Shown: positions 34,220-42,745 of the stretch, one piece after another
Layout: the number at the start of each line of letters is the position of its first letter
Position numbering within the stretch: the first letter of the stretch is position 1
NCBI GenBank assembly: GCA_022705325.1
Contig: JAKJER010000047.1
Span: 1 to 49,262, forward strand
DNA from: Planctomycetota bacterium
Lineage (GTDB): Bacteria; Planctomycetota; Phycisphaerae; SM23-33
Length of the DNA: 49,262 nt
Reading direction: 5' to 3'
The notes under the pieces: generated by a model
Database searches by the model: none
What the model was told of the DNA's origin: nothing
Seen by the model: only the letters and a program-made list of their open reading frames with translations
Made by a program: the position numbers and the translations under genes

Positions 34220-35266
34220 TCACTGCCTCGCCTCATCCACGAAGGCCCTCATGTTCTCCGTGGACACGCCCGGGGGCACTCCCCCGCCGCACGAGAGCAT
34301 CAGTCCGTGCTTGTCCTCCAGGCCGTCCAGCGTCGTCCGCACCGCCGCTCGCACGTCATCCGGCGTGCCCCTGCCCAGCACGTCCCGCGGCGGAATGTTG
34401 CCGAGCATGGCCACCCCCGGGCCCAGCCAGCGGCGCATGTCGGCCAGGCTGTGCTCGAAACCGAAGTTGAACAGGTTCACCCCCGCCTCCGCCAGGTGCG
34501 GGGCGCAGACCGACCCGTTGGCGTCGTTGTGGAAGAACCGCACCTTCGCGTCGAAGGCGGCGAACGATTCCTTGAGGTACGGCGCGGCAAAGGCCTGGTA
34601 GTCGTCCTCGCCGAGGAAGCCCACCAGGTCGTCCAGCAGGAAGATGCCGTCGATGCTGTCAATCGCCTGCTTCTGCAGGCGCAGCCAGTCGACCAGGAAG
34701 TCCGTGATCGTCCTCAGCAGGCCGTGGCACGCGTCGCTCTCCAGCCGAAGGGCCATCATCAGTTCGGTCGTCCCCAGCAGGAAAGAGGCGATGTTGAGCG
34801 GCCCGCGGGCCACGGCAAAACGGATGGCGTGCCCTTCGGCCTCGATCGCCGACCGGGCGTGCACCAGCCGCTTGAGCACCAGGGGCAGCAACCCGTCGGT
34901 TCGGGGGTCCGGGCGCGGGACCTTGGCCATCGCATCGGCCGTCACCAGCCCCTCGTCCGAGGCGACGGTTTTGTCGGCGAAGGGCAGATCGTTCTCGTGC
35001 CACACGCAGCGGGCGCCAAACGCCGACGGCTCGGTACACATGCCGTATTCCGACCAGAAACCCGGCAGGAAGCACACGTCCGGGAAGCCGCGGACGGCCT
35101 GGAGGTTCGCCTCCAGCCATTTCGACTCGCTGGCGTAGTAGTCCAGCGTTGAGATCCCCGCCCACGGCGGCAGCCAGGGGCTGTCGATGACGAATCCGAC
35201 GGGCGGCGGGTCAACGGCCTGTCCGGCGACCACGGCTAGAAGCTGTTCCCATTGGGTCTGGTTCAT
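34220..35266 (-). CDS. Uroporphyrinogen-decarboxylase-like methyltransferase (MtaA/MtbA type)
   Basis: 348 aa from ATG 35266, with AAAGGA upstream; the longer frame back to 35404 lacks support. It is a URO-D fold protein of the methyltransferase branch rather than a heme enzyme: the FFHNDANGSV segment (His-x-Asp), a Cys in the following helix and LSCGGGVPPG near the C-terminus are the usual zinc site for corrinoid- or thiol-methyl transfer. Such genes are abundant in anaerobic Planctomycetota, mostly of unknown substrate. No corrinoid-protein gene is adjacent; the divergent neighbour is fhs, also of one-carbon metabolism. Confidence 0.78.
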   Translation of the reverse strand: MNQTQWEQLLAVVAGQAVDPPPVGFVIDSPWLPPWAGISTLDYYASESKWLEANLQAVRGFPDVCFLPGFWSEYGMCTEPSAFGARCVWHENDLPFADKTVASDEGLVTADAMAKVPRPDPRTDGLLPLVLKRLVHARSAIEAEGHAIRFAVARGPLNIASFLLGTTELMMALRLESDACHGLLRTITDFLVDWLRLQKQAIDSIDGIFLLDDLVGFLGEDDYQAFAAPYLKESFAAFDAKVRFFHNDANGSVCAPHLAEAGVNLFNFGFEHSLADMRRWLGPGVAMLGNIPPRDVLGRGTPDDVRAAVRTTLDGLEDKHGLMLSCGGGVPPGVSTENMRAFVDEARQ

Positions 35267-35574
35267 TGTCGTCCTTTCGGTCCAGTGTTGCGGCGCGTCC
35301 AGGCGGGCCTCTCGCAAGGCAGAGGATGCCCGCGACCCGTCCCCCGCCGCCGGCGCCGTGGTCCTTGTCCGCGTGCCGCATGCCTCTATCCTTGAGCCCG
35401 GCAACGGCTATAATGCCTGCACGCTGTTCAGCCGTCGGGATTCTACCGTGGGCGGCGATAGATTGCACCGCGATCTACGGTCTCGACGCGAACGGGCCTT
35501 GACGCTGGCCGCCGAGAGGGACTATGGTAGCCCGAACGGCCGACTGAACCGACAACCAGTAAGGAGAGCCCCGC
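35267..35574. other. Divergent intergenic region (308 bp) between the URO-D-like gene and fhs
   Basis: It holds the fhs promoter (35499-35528), an isolated TATAAT at 35409-35414 without a good -35, and a very GC-rich stretch near 35335-35365. No coding frame or structured RNA is evident. Confidence 0.5.
35499..35528 (+). promoter_or_regulatory. fhs promoter
   Basis: TTGACG (35499-35504), 18-bp spacer, TATGGT (35523-35528). The start near 35535 gives a 40-nt leader with AAGGAG at 35561-35566. Confidence 0.5.
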
Positions 35575-37323
35575 ATGGCCAAGGTCGTCCCGTCTGACAT
35601 CAACATCTCCCGAGCCGCGACACCCAAGAAGATCACCACGATCGCCCGTAAGGCCGGCATCCTGCCCGAGGAGTTGGAGCCGTACGGCGACGTGAAGGCG
35701 AAGATCAAGCTCAGCATCCTCGATCGACTCGCCAATCACCCCAACGGCAAATACATCGACGTGACGGCCATCACCCCGACCCCGTTGGGCGAGGGCAAGA
35801 CCACCACCAGCGTCGGGCTCACCCAGGCCATGGGCAAGCTGAAGAAGAACGTCTTCCTGTGCATCCGTCAGCCGTCGATGGGCCCGACCTTCGGCATCAA
35901 GGGCGGCGCCGCGGGCGGCGGCTACAGCCAGGTCATCCCCATGGAGGAGTTCAACCTCCACCTCACCGGGGACATTCACGCCGTGTCCATCGCCAACAAC
36001 CTGCTGGCCGCGGCCCTGGACGCAAGGCTCAAGCACGAGCAGCACGCGGGCGAGGAGGAATGGGCCAGGACGGGCCTGCCCCGGCTGGACATCGATCCGG
36101 ACACGATCACGTGGCGGCGCGTGGTGGACGTCAATGACGCCGCCCTGCGGTTCATCGAGACGGGCCTCAGCGACAGTTGGATGGACGGGCCCAACCGCAA
36201 GACGGGCTTCGACATCTCCGTGGCCAGCGAGATCATGGCCATCCTCGCGCTGTCCGCCGATCTGAAGGACATGAAGGCCCGCCTGGGGCGGATCATCGTG
36301 GCCATGAACAAGGACGGCAAGCCCGTCACCGCCAATGACCTGGGCGTGACCGGCGCCCTGCTGGTGCTGATGAAGGACGCCATCAAGCCCAACCTCATGC
36401 AGACGCTCGAAGGCCAGCCCGCGTTCGTTCACGCCGGGCCCTTCGCCAACATCGCCCAGGGCAACAACTCGATCATCGCCGACCGGATTGCCCTCAAGCT
36501 GGCCGACTACGTCATCACCGAGTCGGGCTTCGGGGCGGACATCGGCATGGAGAAGTTCTTCGACATCAAGTGCCGCGCCTCCGGCCTGGTGCCCAACTGC
36601 GTGGTCCTGGTGGGCACGATCCGGGCTCTGAAGATGCACGGCGGCGGGCCCAAGGTCACGCCCGGCAAGCCTTTGCCGCCGGCGTATACCGAGAAGAACC
36701 TCGCCCTGCTGGAGAAGGGCGTCTGCAACCTCCAGCGCAACATCGAGATCGCCAAGCTCTACGGCGTGCCGGTGGTGGTGGCCATCAACAAGTTCCCCCA
36801 CGACCACAAGGCCGAGGTGGAACTGGCCCGCAAGGCCGCCCTGGAGGCCGGCGCGGAAGGCGCCTTCATGGCCAACCACTGGGCCCGCGGCGGACGCGGG
36901 GCTATCGAACTGGCCGAGGCCGTCGTCGCCGCCTGCGACAAACCCAACAACTTCCGGCTCCTGTATCCCGACGCGATGTCGATCAAGGACAAGATCCGCA
37001 CCATCGCCCAGAAGGTCTACCTGGCCGATGACGTCCACTTCGACTCGAAGGCGGAAGCCCAGATCGCTTCCTACGAGCGGGCCGGCCTGAGCCATCTGCC
37101 CATCTGCATGGCCAAGACGCACCTTTCGCTCAGCCACGATCCGACGCTCAAGGGCGTGCCCCGCGGGTTCACCGTACCTGTGCGCGAGGTCCGCGCCGCC
37201 GCGGGCGCCGGCTTCCTTTACCCCCTGCTGGGCACCATGCGGACCATGCCCGGCCTGCCGAGCCGGCCTGCCTTCATGGACGTGGACCTCGACGAGAGCG
37301 GCAACGTCGTGGGCATGTTCTGA
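35575..37323 (+). CDS. fhs: Formate-tetrahydrofolate ligase
   Basis: 582 aa, slightly longer than the usual 556-560. The P-loop TPTPLGEGKTTTSVGL, the RQPSMGPTFGIKGGAAGGG signature and EEFNLHLTGDIHA are intact. The enzyme joins formate to tetrahydrofolate with ATP, feeding 10-formyl-THF to purine, Met and serine metabolism or the methyl branch of the Wood-Ljungdahl pathway; the window has no other pathway gene to decide. AAGGAG eight bases before the ATG and a clear promoter support the start. The transcript appears to end before the RhaT-like gene, which has its own promoter. Confidence 0.95.
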   Translation: MAKVVPSDINISRAATPKKITTIARKAGILPEELEPYGDVKAKIKLSILDRLANHPNGKYIDVTAITPTPLGEGKTTTSVGLTQAMGKLKKNVFLCIRQPSMGPTFGIKGGAAGGGYSQVIPMEEFNLHLTGDIHAVSIANNLLAAALDARLKHEQHAGEEEWARTGLPRLDIDPDTITWRRVVDVNDAALRFIETGLSDSWMDGPNRKTGFDISVASEIMAILALSADLKDMKARLGRIIVAMNKDGKPVTANDLGVTGALLVLMKDAIKPNLMQTLEGQPAFVHAGPFANIAQGNNSIIADRIALKLADYVITESGFGADIGMEKFFDIKCRASGLVPNCVVLVGTIRALKMHGGGPKVTPGKPLPPAYTEKNLALLEKGVCNLQRNIEIAKLYGVPVVVAINKFPHDHKAEVELARKAALEAGAEGAFMANHWARGGRGAIELAEAVVAACDKPNNFRLLYPDAMSIKDKIRTIAQKVYLADDVHFDSKAEAQIASYERAGLSHLPICMAKTHLSLSHDPTLKGVPRGFTVPVREVRAAAGAGFLYPLLGTMRTMPGLPSRPAFMDVDLDESGNVVGMF

Positions 37324-37378
37324 ACTGACTGCCGGCTGTCCGCCGGCGGCGGGACGTGCGGCGAAGAGTGCGGCCGTC

Positions 37379-37398
37379 GCGGCAGACATGTCTGTCGC
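37379..37398. promoter_or_regulatory. Dyad-symmetric site upstream of the RhaT-like gene
   Basis: GCGGCAGACATGTCTGTCGC is a 20-bp inverted repeat with one mismatched pair, 17 bp ahead of the -35. It could be an operator or a weak end hairpin for fhs; no T tract follows. Confidence 0.35.
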
Positions 37399-37415
37399 AA
37401 GGGCTAGTTCGCGGC

Positions 37416-37443
37416 TTGCAATTCGTCGCCGAATGCGTATTCT
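37416..37443 (+). promoter_or_regulatory. Promoter of the RhaT-like gene
   Basis: TTGCAA (37416-37421), 16-bp spacer, TATTCT (37438-37443), giving a leader of about 62 nt with AAGGAG before the ATG at 37512. Confidence 0.4.
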
Positions 37444-37511
37444 CTTAGCCGCCGCGATCGTCGCGGCCGCTCGTCACTGGCCAGGAACGTCGGATAAGGA
37501 GACGTCCGATC

Positions 37512-38567
37512 ATGGAAGCCAATCTCGCACTCGGGTTTCTCTTCGTGGTTCTGGGGGCGTTGTGCGGCGGCTCGTGGGCGCTGCCCAGCAAGTTCGCCGA
37601 CCCCAAGACGCCGTGGGAGGTGCTGTGGGGCCCCTTCTTCTTCCTGGTCACGCTGATCATTCCGACGATCGCCGGGCCCATCGTGGCCCGGGACATCGTG
37701 GCCACCTGGCAGGCGGTCAGCCCGTGGGCCATCCTGGGCCCGCTGGTGTTCGGCCTGCTGTGGGGCTCGGGCTCGATGACCTACGGCATCGCCTTCTCCA
37801 TGGTCGGCCTGTCCCTGGCCTACGCCATCAACTCCGGCACGCAAGTGGTTTTCGGGTGGCTCATGCCCCTGTTCGTCACCCAGGGCGCTTTTAAGGCCCT
37901 CGGCAGCACGGGCGGCATCATCATCGTCATCGGCGTGGCTATTGCCGTCGCCGGGGTGGCCATCTGCGGCTACGCCGGCGTCCTCAAGAGCCGCCACCTG
38001 GCCGGCCAAGCCGCCACCGCCGAGGAGAAGAAACACGGGGCCCGCTTCGTCCTCGGGCTCTTCGTCACGGTCCTCAGCGGCATCCTCTGCGCCTGCGCCG
38101 CCCTGGCCTTCGCGGCCGGGGGCCCTATCATGGCCAAGTCCGCCGCCCTGGGCAACCCGCCCTGGGCCGCCGGGTTCGTCGTCTGGATGCTCGTGCTCTG
38201 GGGCGGTGCCTTGTCCGCCTTCGGCTACTGCGTGTTCAAGCTCTGCATGAACAAGACCTGGAGCCACTTCAAGGCGCCGGGCATCGGCAAGGTCCTTCTG
38301 CTGGCGCTGGCCATGTCGCTCTTCCATGACGGCGCGATCTTCTTCTACGGACTGGCCGCCACCTACCTGGGCGAACTCGGCGGGTCGGTCGGGTACGCCG
38401 CCTTCATGTGCGGCACGCTGGTCATCGGGAACGTCCACGGCTTCCGCACCCGCGAATGGCAGGCCTCCAGTCCACAGGCCGTCCGGTGGATCCTCATCGG
38501 CATTGCGGTCCTGCTGGGCGCCATCATCACCTTCGCCACCGGCACGTACATCCAGACCGTCGGATGA
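37512..38567 (+). CDS. RhaT-family sugar/proton symporter
   Basis: 351 aa with about ten transmembrane helices. It matches the L-rhamnose/H+ symporter family: GALCGGSWALPSKFADPKTPWEVLWG near the N-terminus, GLLWGSGSMTYGIAFSMVGLSLAYAINSGTQ around 85-115 and the repeated glycine-rich helices. Rhamnose is the family substrate in Enterobacteria, but planctomycete members may carry other deoxysugars. No rhamnose catabolic genes are adjacent. AAGGAG is well placed before the ATG. The next promoter, for hicA, begins ten bases after this stop. Confidence 0.85.
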   Translation: MEANLALGFLFVVLGALCGGSWALPSKFADPKTPWEVLWGPFFFLVTLIIPTIAGPIVARDIVATWQAVSPWAILGPLVFGLLWGSGSMTYGIAFSMVGLSLAYAINSGTQVVFGWLMPLFVTQGAFKALGSTGGIIIVIGVAIAVAGVAICGYAGVLKSRHLAGQAATAEEKKHGARFVLGLFVTVLSGILCACAALAFAAGGPIMAKSAALGNPPWAAGFVVWMLVLWGGALSAFGYCVFKLCMNKTWSHFKAPGIGKVLLLALAMSLFHDGAIFFYGLAATYLGELGGSVGYAAFMCGTLVIGNVHGFRTREWQASSPQAVRWILIGIAVLLGAIITFATGTYIQTVG

Positions 38568-38576
38568 TGAAATAGC

Positions 38577-38605
38577 TTGGACGCAGACCGGTCGATGTGT
38601 ATAAT
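38577..38605 (+). promoter_or_regulatory. hicA promoter, predicting a leaderless mRNA
   Basis: TTGGAC (38577-38582), 17-bp spacer, consensus TATAAT (38600-38605). Only four bases separate it from the hicA ATG at 38610, so transcription must start at or within the start codon. No ribosome binding site is present. Confidence 0.55.
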
Positions 38606-38609
38606 ACAC

Positions 38610-38795
38610 ATGGACAGCCGCGAGATAATCCGAAGGTTGCGGGCTGACGGTTGGGTCCATATGAGGACCAAGGGAAGTCATCATCAGTTCCGCCACCCGC
38701 ACAAAGCTGGGTTGGTAACGGTGCCTCACCCGCGAAAGGACATTCCGCCCGGAACGTTGCGTTCGATCATGCGGCAAGCAGGTATAGAACCATGA
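38610..38795 (+). CDS. hicA: HicA mRNA-interferase toxin
   Basis: 61 aa, normal size. The double-stranded-RNA-binding-like fold shows SREIIRRLRADGWV, then KGSHHQFRHP with catalytic His24, and VPHPRKDIPPGTLRSIMRQAG. In known systems HicA cleaves mRNA and is held inactive by HicB. The ATG at 38610 is chosen because family members begin with a similar MxSREI; a TTG at 38577 in the same frame lies on the -35. The gene overlaps hicB by four bases (ATGA), so the antitoxin is translated by coupling. Confidence 0.92.
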   Translation: MDSREIIRRLRADGWVHMRTKGSHHQFRHPHKAGLVTVPHPRKDIPPGTLRSIMRQAGIEP

Positions 38796-39259
38796 ACTTT
38801 CCCATCGTCATACACAAAGAAGAGGACTCCGATTACGGCGTCACCGTCCCTGACCTGCCGGGCTGCTTCAGTGCCGGGAGCACCATGGACGAGACTCTGG
38901 CCATGGCAAAGGAGGCGATAGAACTCCATCTCGAGGGCCTGTGCGAAGAGGGGCTTCCGATACCCGAACCCGAGCCGGTGGAGCAGCACAGAAGGAATCC
39001 GGATTTCCGAGACGGAATCTGGGCGGTAGTCTCCGTCGATACGGGGAATCTCCGCCTCAAAGCCAAGCGCATCAACATCACCATGCCGCAACGCGTGCTG
39101 GACGCAATAGACCGCTACGCTCGCCGCCACAACGAAACCCGTTCCGGGCTGTTGGCGAAGGCGGCAGCGAGTTACATGCGAAAGAACCCGTCCGAGGAAC
39201 AGAAGACCGTGACAACCTCGACGAGGCGAAAGACGAAAACCCGAAACTGGAAAGACTAA
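38792..39259 (+). CDS. hicB: HicB antitoxin with ribbon-helix-helix domain
   Basis: 155 aa. Residues 1-60 are the partial RNase H-like HicB fold (YGVTVPDLPGCFSAGSTMDETLAMAKEAIELHL), which neutralises HicA. Residues about 93-131 form a ribbon-helix-helix DNA-binding domain (RINITMPQRVLDAIDRYARR), so it probably represses its own promoter at 38577. The tail is basic (TTSTRRKTKTRNWKD). It overlaps hicA by four bases, and its TAA shares a base with the ATG of the next small gene (TAATG). Confidence 0.92.
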   Translation: MNFPIVIHKEEDSDYGVTVPDLPGCFSAGSTMDETLAMAKEAIELHLEGLCEEGLPIPEPEPVEQHRRNPDFRDGIWAVVSVDTGNLRLKAKRINITMPQRVLDAIDRYARRHNETRSGLLAKAAASYMRKNPSEEQKTVTTSTRRKTKTRNWKD

Positions 39260-39492
39260 TGCGATTCATCGGAAACAACCACGCACTTCACTTCGGCGGC
39301 GTCACGTTCGTCAACCGCGTGACGCTGGTTCAGGAGGTCCGGGAGGAACTGGCCCACCGCGGGCGGACGCCGCACGAGCAGGACTGGGCCATCGACCTGC
39401 TCAACACCGTGGTGGACAAGTTGGAGGAGGAACTCCGCGAGGAACTCCGTCAGAAGCACTATCACCACGACCTGCACATGCCGGAGAAGTGA
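39259..39492 (+). CDS. Small protein co-encoded with hicAB (77 aa, unknown)
   Basis: The ATG at 39259 overlaps the hicB stop (TAATG), so it is likely translated by reinitiation. The product has two parts: MRFIGNNHALHFGG with VTFVNRVTLVQEVREEL, then a helical segment QDWAIDLLNTVVDKLEEELREELRQ ending in a His-rich tail (KHYHHDLHMPEK). There is no signal peptide or cysteine. I recognise no family. Its placement inside the toxin-antitoxin operon suggests a partner of HicA/HicB, such as a chaperone or extra antitoxin, but a separate gene is possible. Confidence 0.6.
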   Translation: MRFIGNNHALHFGGVTFVNRVTLVQEVREELAHRGRTPHEQDWAIDLLNTVVDKLEEELREELRQKHYHHDLHMPEK

Positions 39493-39589
39493 TCTCCCTG
39501 GTAGGTTTGCAGGCGCGACGCCGTCCGGATTCGCACCCGCGTACAGACGGCTGCCACGCCGTTAGCCGCACGGGCCGGCCAATAATACA

Positions 39590-39628
39590 ACGGGCTGCCC
39601 GTCCTCCTTTTGGGTTCGGGCAGCCCGT
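39590..39628 (-). terminator. Terminator of the aminotransferase-serA operon
   Basis: A 12-bp perfect stem (ACGGGCTGCCCG, 39590-39601, with CGGGCAGCCCGT, 39617-39628) lies 105 bp past the serA stop. On the reverse strand it is followed by TTGTATTATT, a T-rich tail. The loop reads AAAGGAGGA on that strand, coincidentally like a ribosome binding site. The stem may also stop hicAB transcription from the other side. Confidence 0.6.
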
Positions 39629-39732
39629 CTGCATACTGATTGTCCCCGGCGCCGGCCTCCCGACCGTCGCCTCGTGTAGAAACGCCTCGTCCCAAGCTTT
39701 ATTGCCGTCGCCCGGGGCGGCGCGAACGGTGT

Positions 39733-41349
39733 CTACGCTTCCTGCTCGTCCAGGGGCAGATCGGGCAAATGCAGGTAGTGGGCTTCCTTGACGAAGTTGG
39801 ACGAGCGGACCTCGCCCATCACTCCCGGCGCGGGCGCCTGGTCCAGGTTGATGCCCACGACGGCCAGGCCGCTCTTCATCTTCCGCGAGAAGGTCATGTC
39901 GGCGATGTTGATGTTGTTTCGCCCGAAGATCGACCCGTAGGACCCGACCACGCCGGGCTTGTCCTCGTTGACGATGATGACCACGTGGCCTTCGGGCTTC
40001 ATCTCCAGATGGTAGCCGTCCAGGGCGATGATCCGCGGGAACTTATTGCCGAAGATGGTGCCCACGGCCGATCGCTTCATGTCGGCGGTGTGGACCGTCA
40101 CTTCCATGAGGTTGGCGAACTCCTTGATCTTGCTGGAGGTGATGGTCTCGACCTCGACGCCCCGCTGGCGGGCCAGCACGGGGGCGTTGATGACGTTGAC
40201 CGGCTGGTCCATGTGGGGCTGGATCAGCCCGACCAGCAGGTAGGTGGTGACCGGGGCGACGTTCATCTCGGCGATCGTGCCGCGGTAGATGACCTCGACC
40301 TTGCTGACGGCGCCGCTGGCGATGGTGGCCAGCAGGGTGCCCATCCGCTGGGCCAGCTCGGTGTACGGGCGGAGCATGGCCGGCAGGGCCTTGTCGAAGC
40401 CGGGGGCGTTGACGGCGTTTCGGACCTCGCCGCCGCGCAGGGCCTCGACGAGGTTCTCGGCCGCCTCCATCGCCACCTGCTCCTGGGCCTCTTCGGTCGA
40501 GGCGCCCAGGTGCGGGACGGCCAGCACGTTGGGCTGCTGGATGAGGGCCTTCTCGGCCTCGGTCTCGGGAGGCTCTTTCATGTACACGTCCAGGGCGGCG
40601 CCGGCCACCTTGCCCGCCTTGACGGCCTCCAGCAGGGCGTTGACGTCGATGATCCCGCCGCGGGCGGCGTTGATCAGGCGGACGGTCGGCTTCATCACCG
40701 CGAACTGCTCGGGTCCGATCATGCCGGCCGTCTCGGCCGACTTGGGGGTGTGGACGGTGATGTAGTCGGCCCGCTTGCAGATCTCGGTGAGGTCCTTGAC
40801 CATTTCGACGTTGGGCTCGGGCGTTCCGGCGAAGAACGGGTCGTAGCCCAGCACCCGCATCTCGAAGGAGGCCGCCCGCTTGGCCACCGCCTTGCCGATG
40901 CGCCCCATGCCGACGATGCCCAGCGTCTTGCCCGAGAGCTGGGTGCCCTCGAAGCTCTTGCGGTCCCACTTGCCGTCCTTCAGGCTGGCGTTGGCAGGCG
41001 AGATCTTGCGCGACAGGGCCAGCATCAGCGACATGGTCAACTCGGCCGTCGCCAGGGTGTTGCCCCCGGGCGTGTTCATCACGATGATGCCTTTGGCGGT
41101 GGCCACCGGCACGTCGACGTTGTCCACGCCCACGCCCGCGCGGGCGATGCCCCGCAGGCGGCCCGGGTTGGCCAGCACCTCGGCCGTCACCTTCGCGCCC
41201 GAGCGGATGATCATCCCGTCGTACTCGCCCACGATCTTGGCCAGTTCGTCCGGCTTGAGGCCGGGCTTGTTGTCGATCTCGACGTCCTTCTGCTCGGCCA
41301 GCCAGTCCAGGCCCACCTTGCTCAATTTGTCTGCGATGAGGATTTTCAT
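39733..41349 (-). CDS. serA: D-3-phosphoglycerate dehydrogenase, long form
   Basis: 538 aa, the type-1 length. The catalytic half has the Rossmann motif GIVGMGRIGKAVAKRA (after residue 140), NAARGGIID and the His of VPHLGAST. It continues into the intervening substrate-binding domain and ends in an ACT domain (VVIIVNEDKPGVVGSYGSIFGRNNINIADM), where serine feedback is usually sensed. It oxidises 3-phosphoglycerate as the first step of serine synthesis. Start ATG 41349 is two bases beyond the stop of the upstream aminotransferase gene, so the two are translationally coupled. Confidence 0.95.
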   Translation of the reverse strand: MKILIADKLSKVGLDWLAEQKDVEIDNKPGLKPDELAKIVGEYDGMIIRSGAKVTAEVLANPGRLRGIARAGVGVDNVDVPVATAKGIIVMNTPGGNTLATAELTMSLMLALSRKISPANASLKDGKWDRKSFEGTQLSGKTLGIVGMGRIGKAVAKRAASFEMRVLGYDPFFAGTPEPNVEMVKDLTEICKRADYITVHTPKSAETAGMIGPEQFAVMKPTVRLINAARGGIIDVNALLEAVKAGKVAGAALDVYMKEPPETEAEKALIQQPNVLAVPHLGASTEEAQEQVAMEAAENLVEALRGGEVRNAVNAPGFDKALPAMLRPYTELAQRMGTLLATIASGAVSKVEVIYRGTIAEMNVAPVTTYLLVGLIQPHMDQPVNVINAPVLARQRGVEVETITSSKIKEFANLMEVTVHTADMKRSAVGTIFGNKFPRIIALDGYHLEMKPEGHVVIIVNEDKPGVVGSYGSIFGRNNINIADMTFSRKMKSGLAVVGINLDQAPAPGVMGEVRSSNFVKEAHYLHLPDLPLDEQEA

Positions 41350-41351
41350 GG

Positions 41352-42491
41352 TTATGCCCAGTCCTTAATGATGTCCGCGGCGACGGCCACGCCCTTGCCG
41401 ATCTGGACCGGCACGTTGCACGCCTTGAGTCCGTACTCGATGGCCGCCACCAGGCCGATCGTGTCAAGCGGATCGACGTAGCCCATGTGGCTGACGCGGA
41501 ACATCTTGCCTTCCATGAAATCCTGCCCGCCGGCGACGGAGGCGCCCCACTTGTCGCGGAGGACCTTGTTGCGGAAAGTCTTATCCTCGACGCCCTCGGG
41601 GTAGACGATGCCCGTCACGCTGTCGGAGGGTTGTTTGGAGAACACCGACATGCCCTGGGCCTTCATGGCCTCGCGCAGGGCACGGGCCAGCAGGGCCGTC
41701 CGGGCCCAGACCTTCTCCACGCCGATCTTGTGGATCATGTCCAGCGAGACCTGCGTGCCGCGGATCAACGTCACGGCCGGCGTGTACGGCACGTCGTTGG
41801 CGGCCAGGCTCTTGCGGTAGGCCTTCAGGTTCAGGTAGAAGTTCGGCGGAGTGATCTTCTCCACCTGGGCCCACGCCTTGGGGCTGACCGAGACGAACGC
41901 CAGGCCCGGCGGGAGCATGAACGCCTTCTGACTGCCGGAGGCCACGATGTCCACGCCCCACTCGTCCACCTTCAGCGGCAGCGTGCCCGCGGCGGTAATG
42001 CAGTCGGCGATCAACAGGGCGTCTGTCGCCTTGACCACCTCTGCGATGCCCTTGAGGTCGCAGGCCGTCGCGGTCGACGTCTCGCTGTAGACCACCACCA
42101 CCGCGCCGTAATCGCCGGTGGCCAGCTTCTCCTTGACCGTCTGCGGGGAGATCGCCGTGCCCCACTCGGTCTTGACCTCATCGACCTTCAGCCCGTACGT
42201 CTTGGCCACCTTGACCCACCGCTCGCCGAACTTGCCGCCCTGGGCGACCAGCACCTTCTTGTCTCGCGGGATGGCGCACGACATGGCCGCTTCCATCCCC
42301 GCCGTGCCCGAACCGGCGATCGTCAAGACGTCGTTGGCGGTGAACAGAAGCTTCTTCAGGCCCTCGTTGACGGCGGCGAACATGTCCTTGAACCGCTGCG
42401 TGCGGTGATGGAAGATGGGCTTGGCCATCTCGATCAGGACTTCCGGGGGAACGTCAGTGGGACCTGGGGTGAACAAACGCTGCTTGATCAT
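41352..42491 (-). CDS. Class V aminotransferase, probable phosphoserine or serine-pyruvate/glyoxylate aminotransferase
   Basis: 379 aa. PLP-fold motifs: FTPGPTDVPPEV at the start, GSGTAGMEAA, the Asp of LLIADCITAAGTLPL and the Schiff-base lysine in ASGSQKAFMLPPG. It belongs to the serine-glyoxylate/alanine-glyoxylate branch rather than SerC. Because serA lies two bases downstream in the same operon, the likely job is transamination of 3-phosphohydroxypyruvate to phosphoserine, as known for class V enzymes in other deep branches. GGGAG stands before the ATG. No serB is seen. Confidence 0.85.
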   Translation of the reverse strand: MIKQRLFTPGPTDVPPEVLIEMAKPIFHHRTQRFKDMFAAVNEGLKKLLFTANDVLTIAGSGTAGMEAAMSCAIPRDKKVLVAQGGKFGERWVKVAKTYGLKVDEVKTEWGTAISPQTVKEKLATGDYGAVVVVYSETSTATACDLKGIAEVVKATDALLIADCITAAGTLPLKVDEWGVDIVASGSQKAFMLPPGLAFVSVSPKAWAQVEKITPPNFYLNLKAYRKSLAANDVPYTPAVTLIRGTQVSLDMIHKIGVEKVWARTALLARALREAMKAQGMSVFSKQPSDSVTGIVYPEGVEDKTFRNKVLRDKWGASVAGGQDFMEGKMFRVSHMGYVDPLDTIGLVAAIEYGLKACNVPVQIGKGVAVAADIIKDWA

Positions 42492-42745
42492 GGGAGACTC
42501 CCATTATGGTAACCAGCGTCGGGTGCAAGCCGGCAGAGCCGCAGGCCCTTCCCACGGATGCCCTCCCGCCGCACTATTCTCATGTCAGGCCCATCGCCGC
42601 CTCATGCCTTCCCCACAGGCAGACGACGATTGCACCTGTACTTATATCCCCCGTTCTCCGCCGTGTCAATCAGATTCCGGCCACAGTCTGGCGATAGATG
42701 CTGTCGGAGCCCGTTTGGCCTGGGACAGTCCATCGGGAGACGAAC

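Noticed and set aside
35443..37389. 648-aa minus-strand frame opposite fhs
   Set aside because: It covers the fhs promoter and gene and is a shadow of a highly conserved enzyme.
39505..39580. tRNA-like piece on the minus strand (GGGTGCGAATCC resembling a T loop)
   Set aside because: No acceptor stem, no proper T-arm pairing and the possible anticodon loop has six bases. It may be a decayed tRNA but cannot be called.
39640..41481. 613-aa plus-strand frame opposite serA
   Set aside because: It runs through serA, its terminator side and the operon junction, with low-complexity Asp/His/Gly/Val composition.
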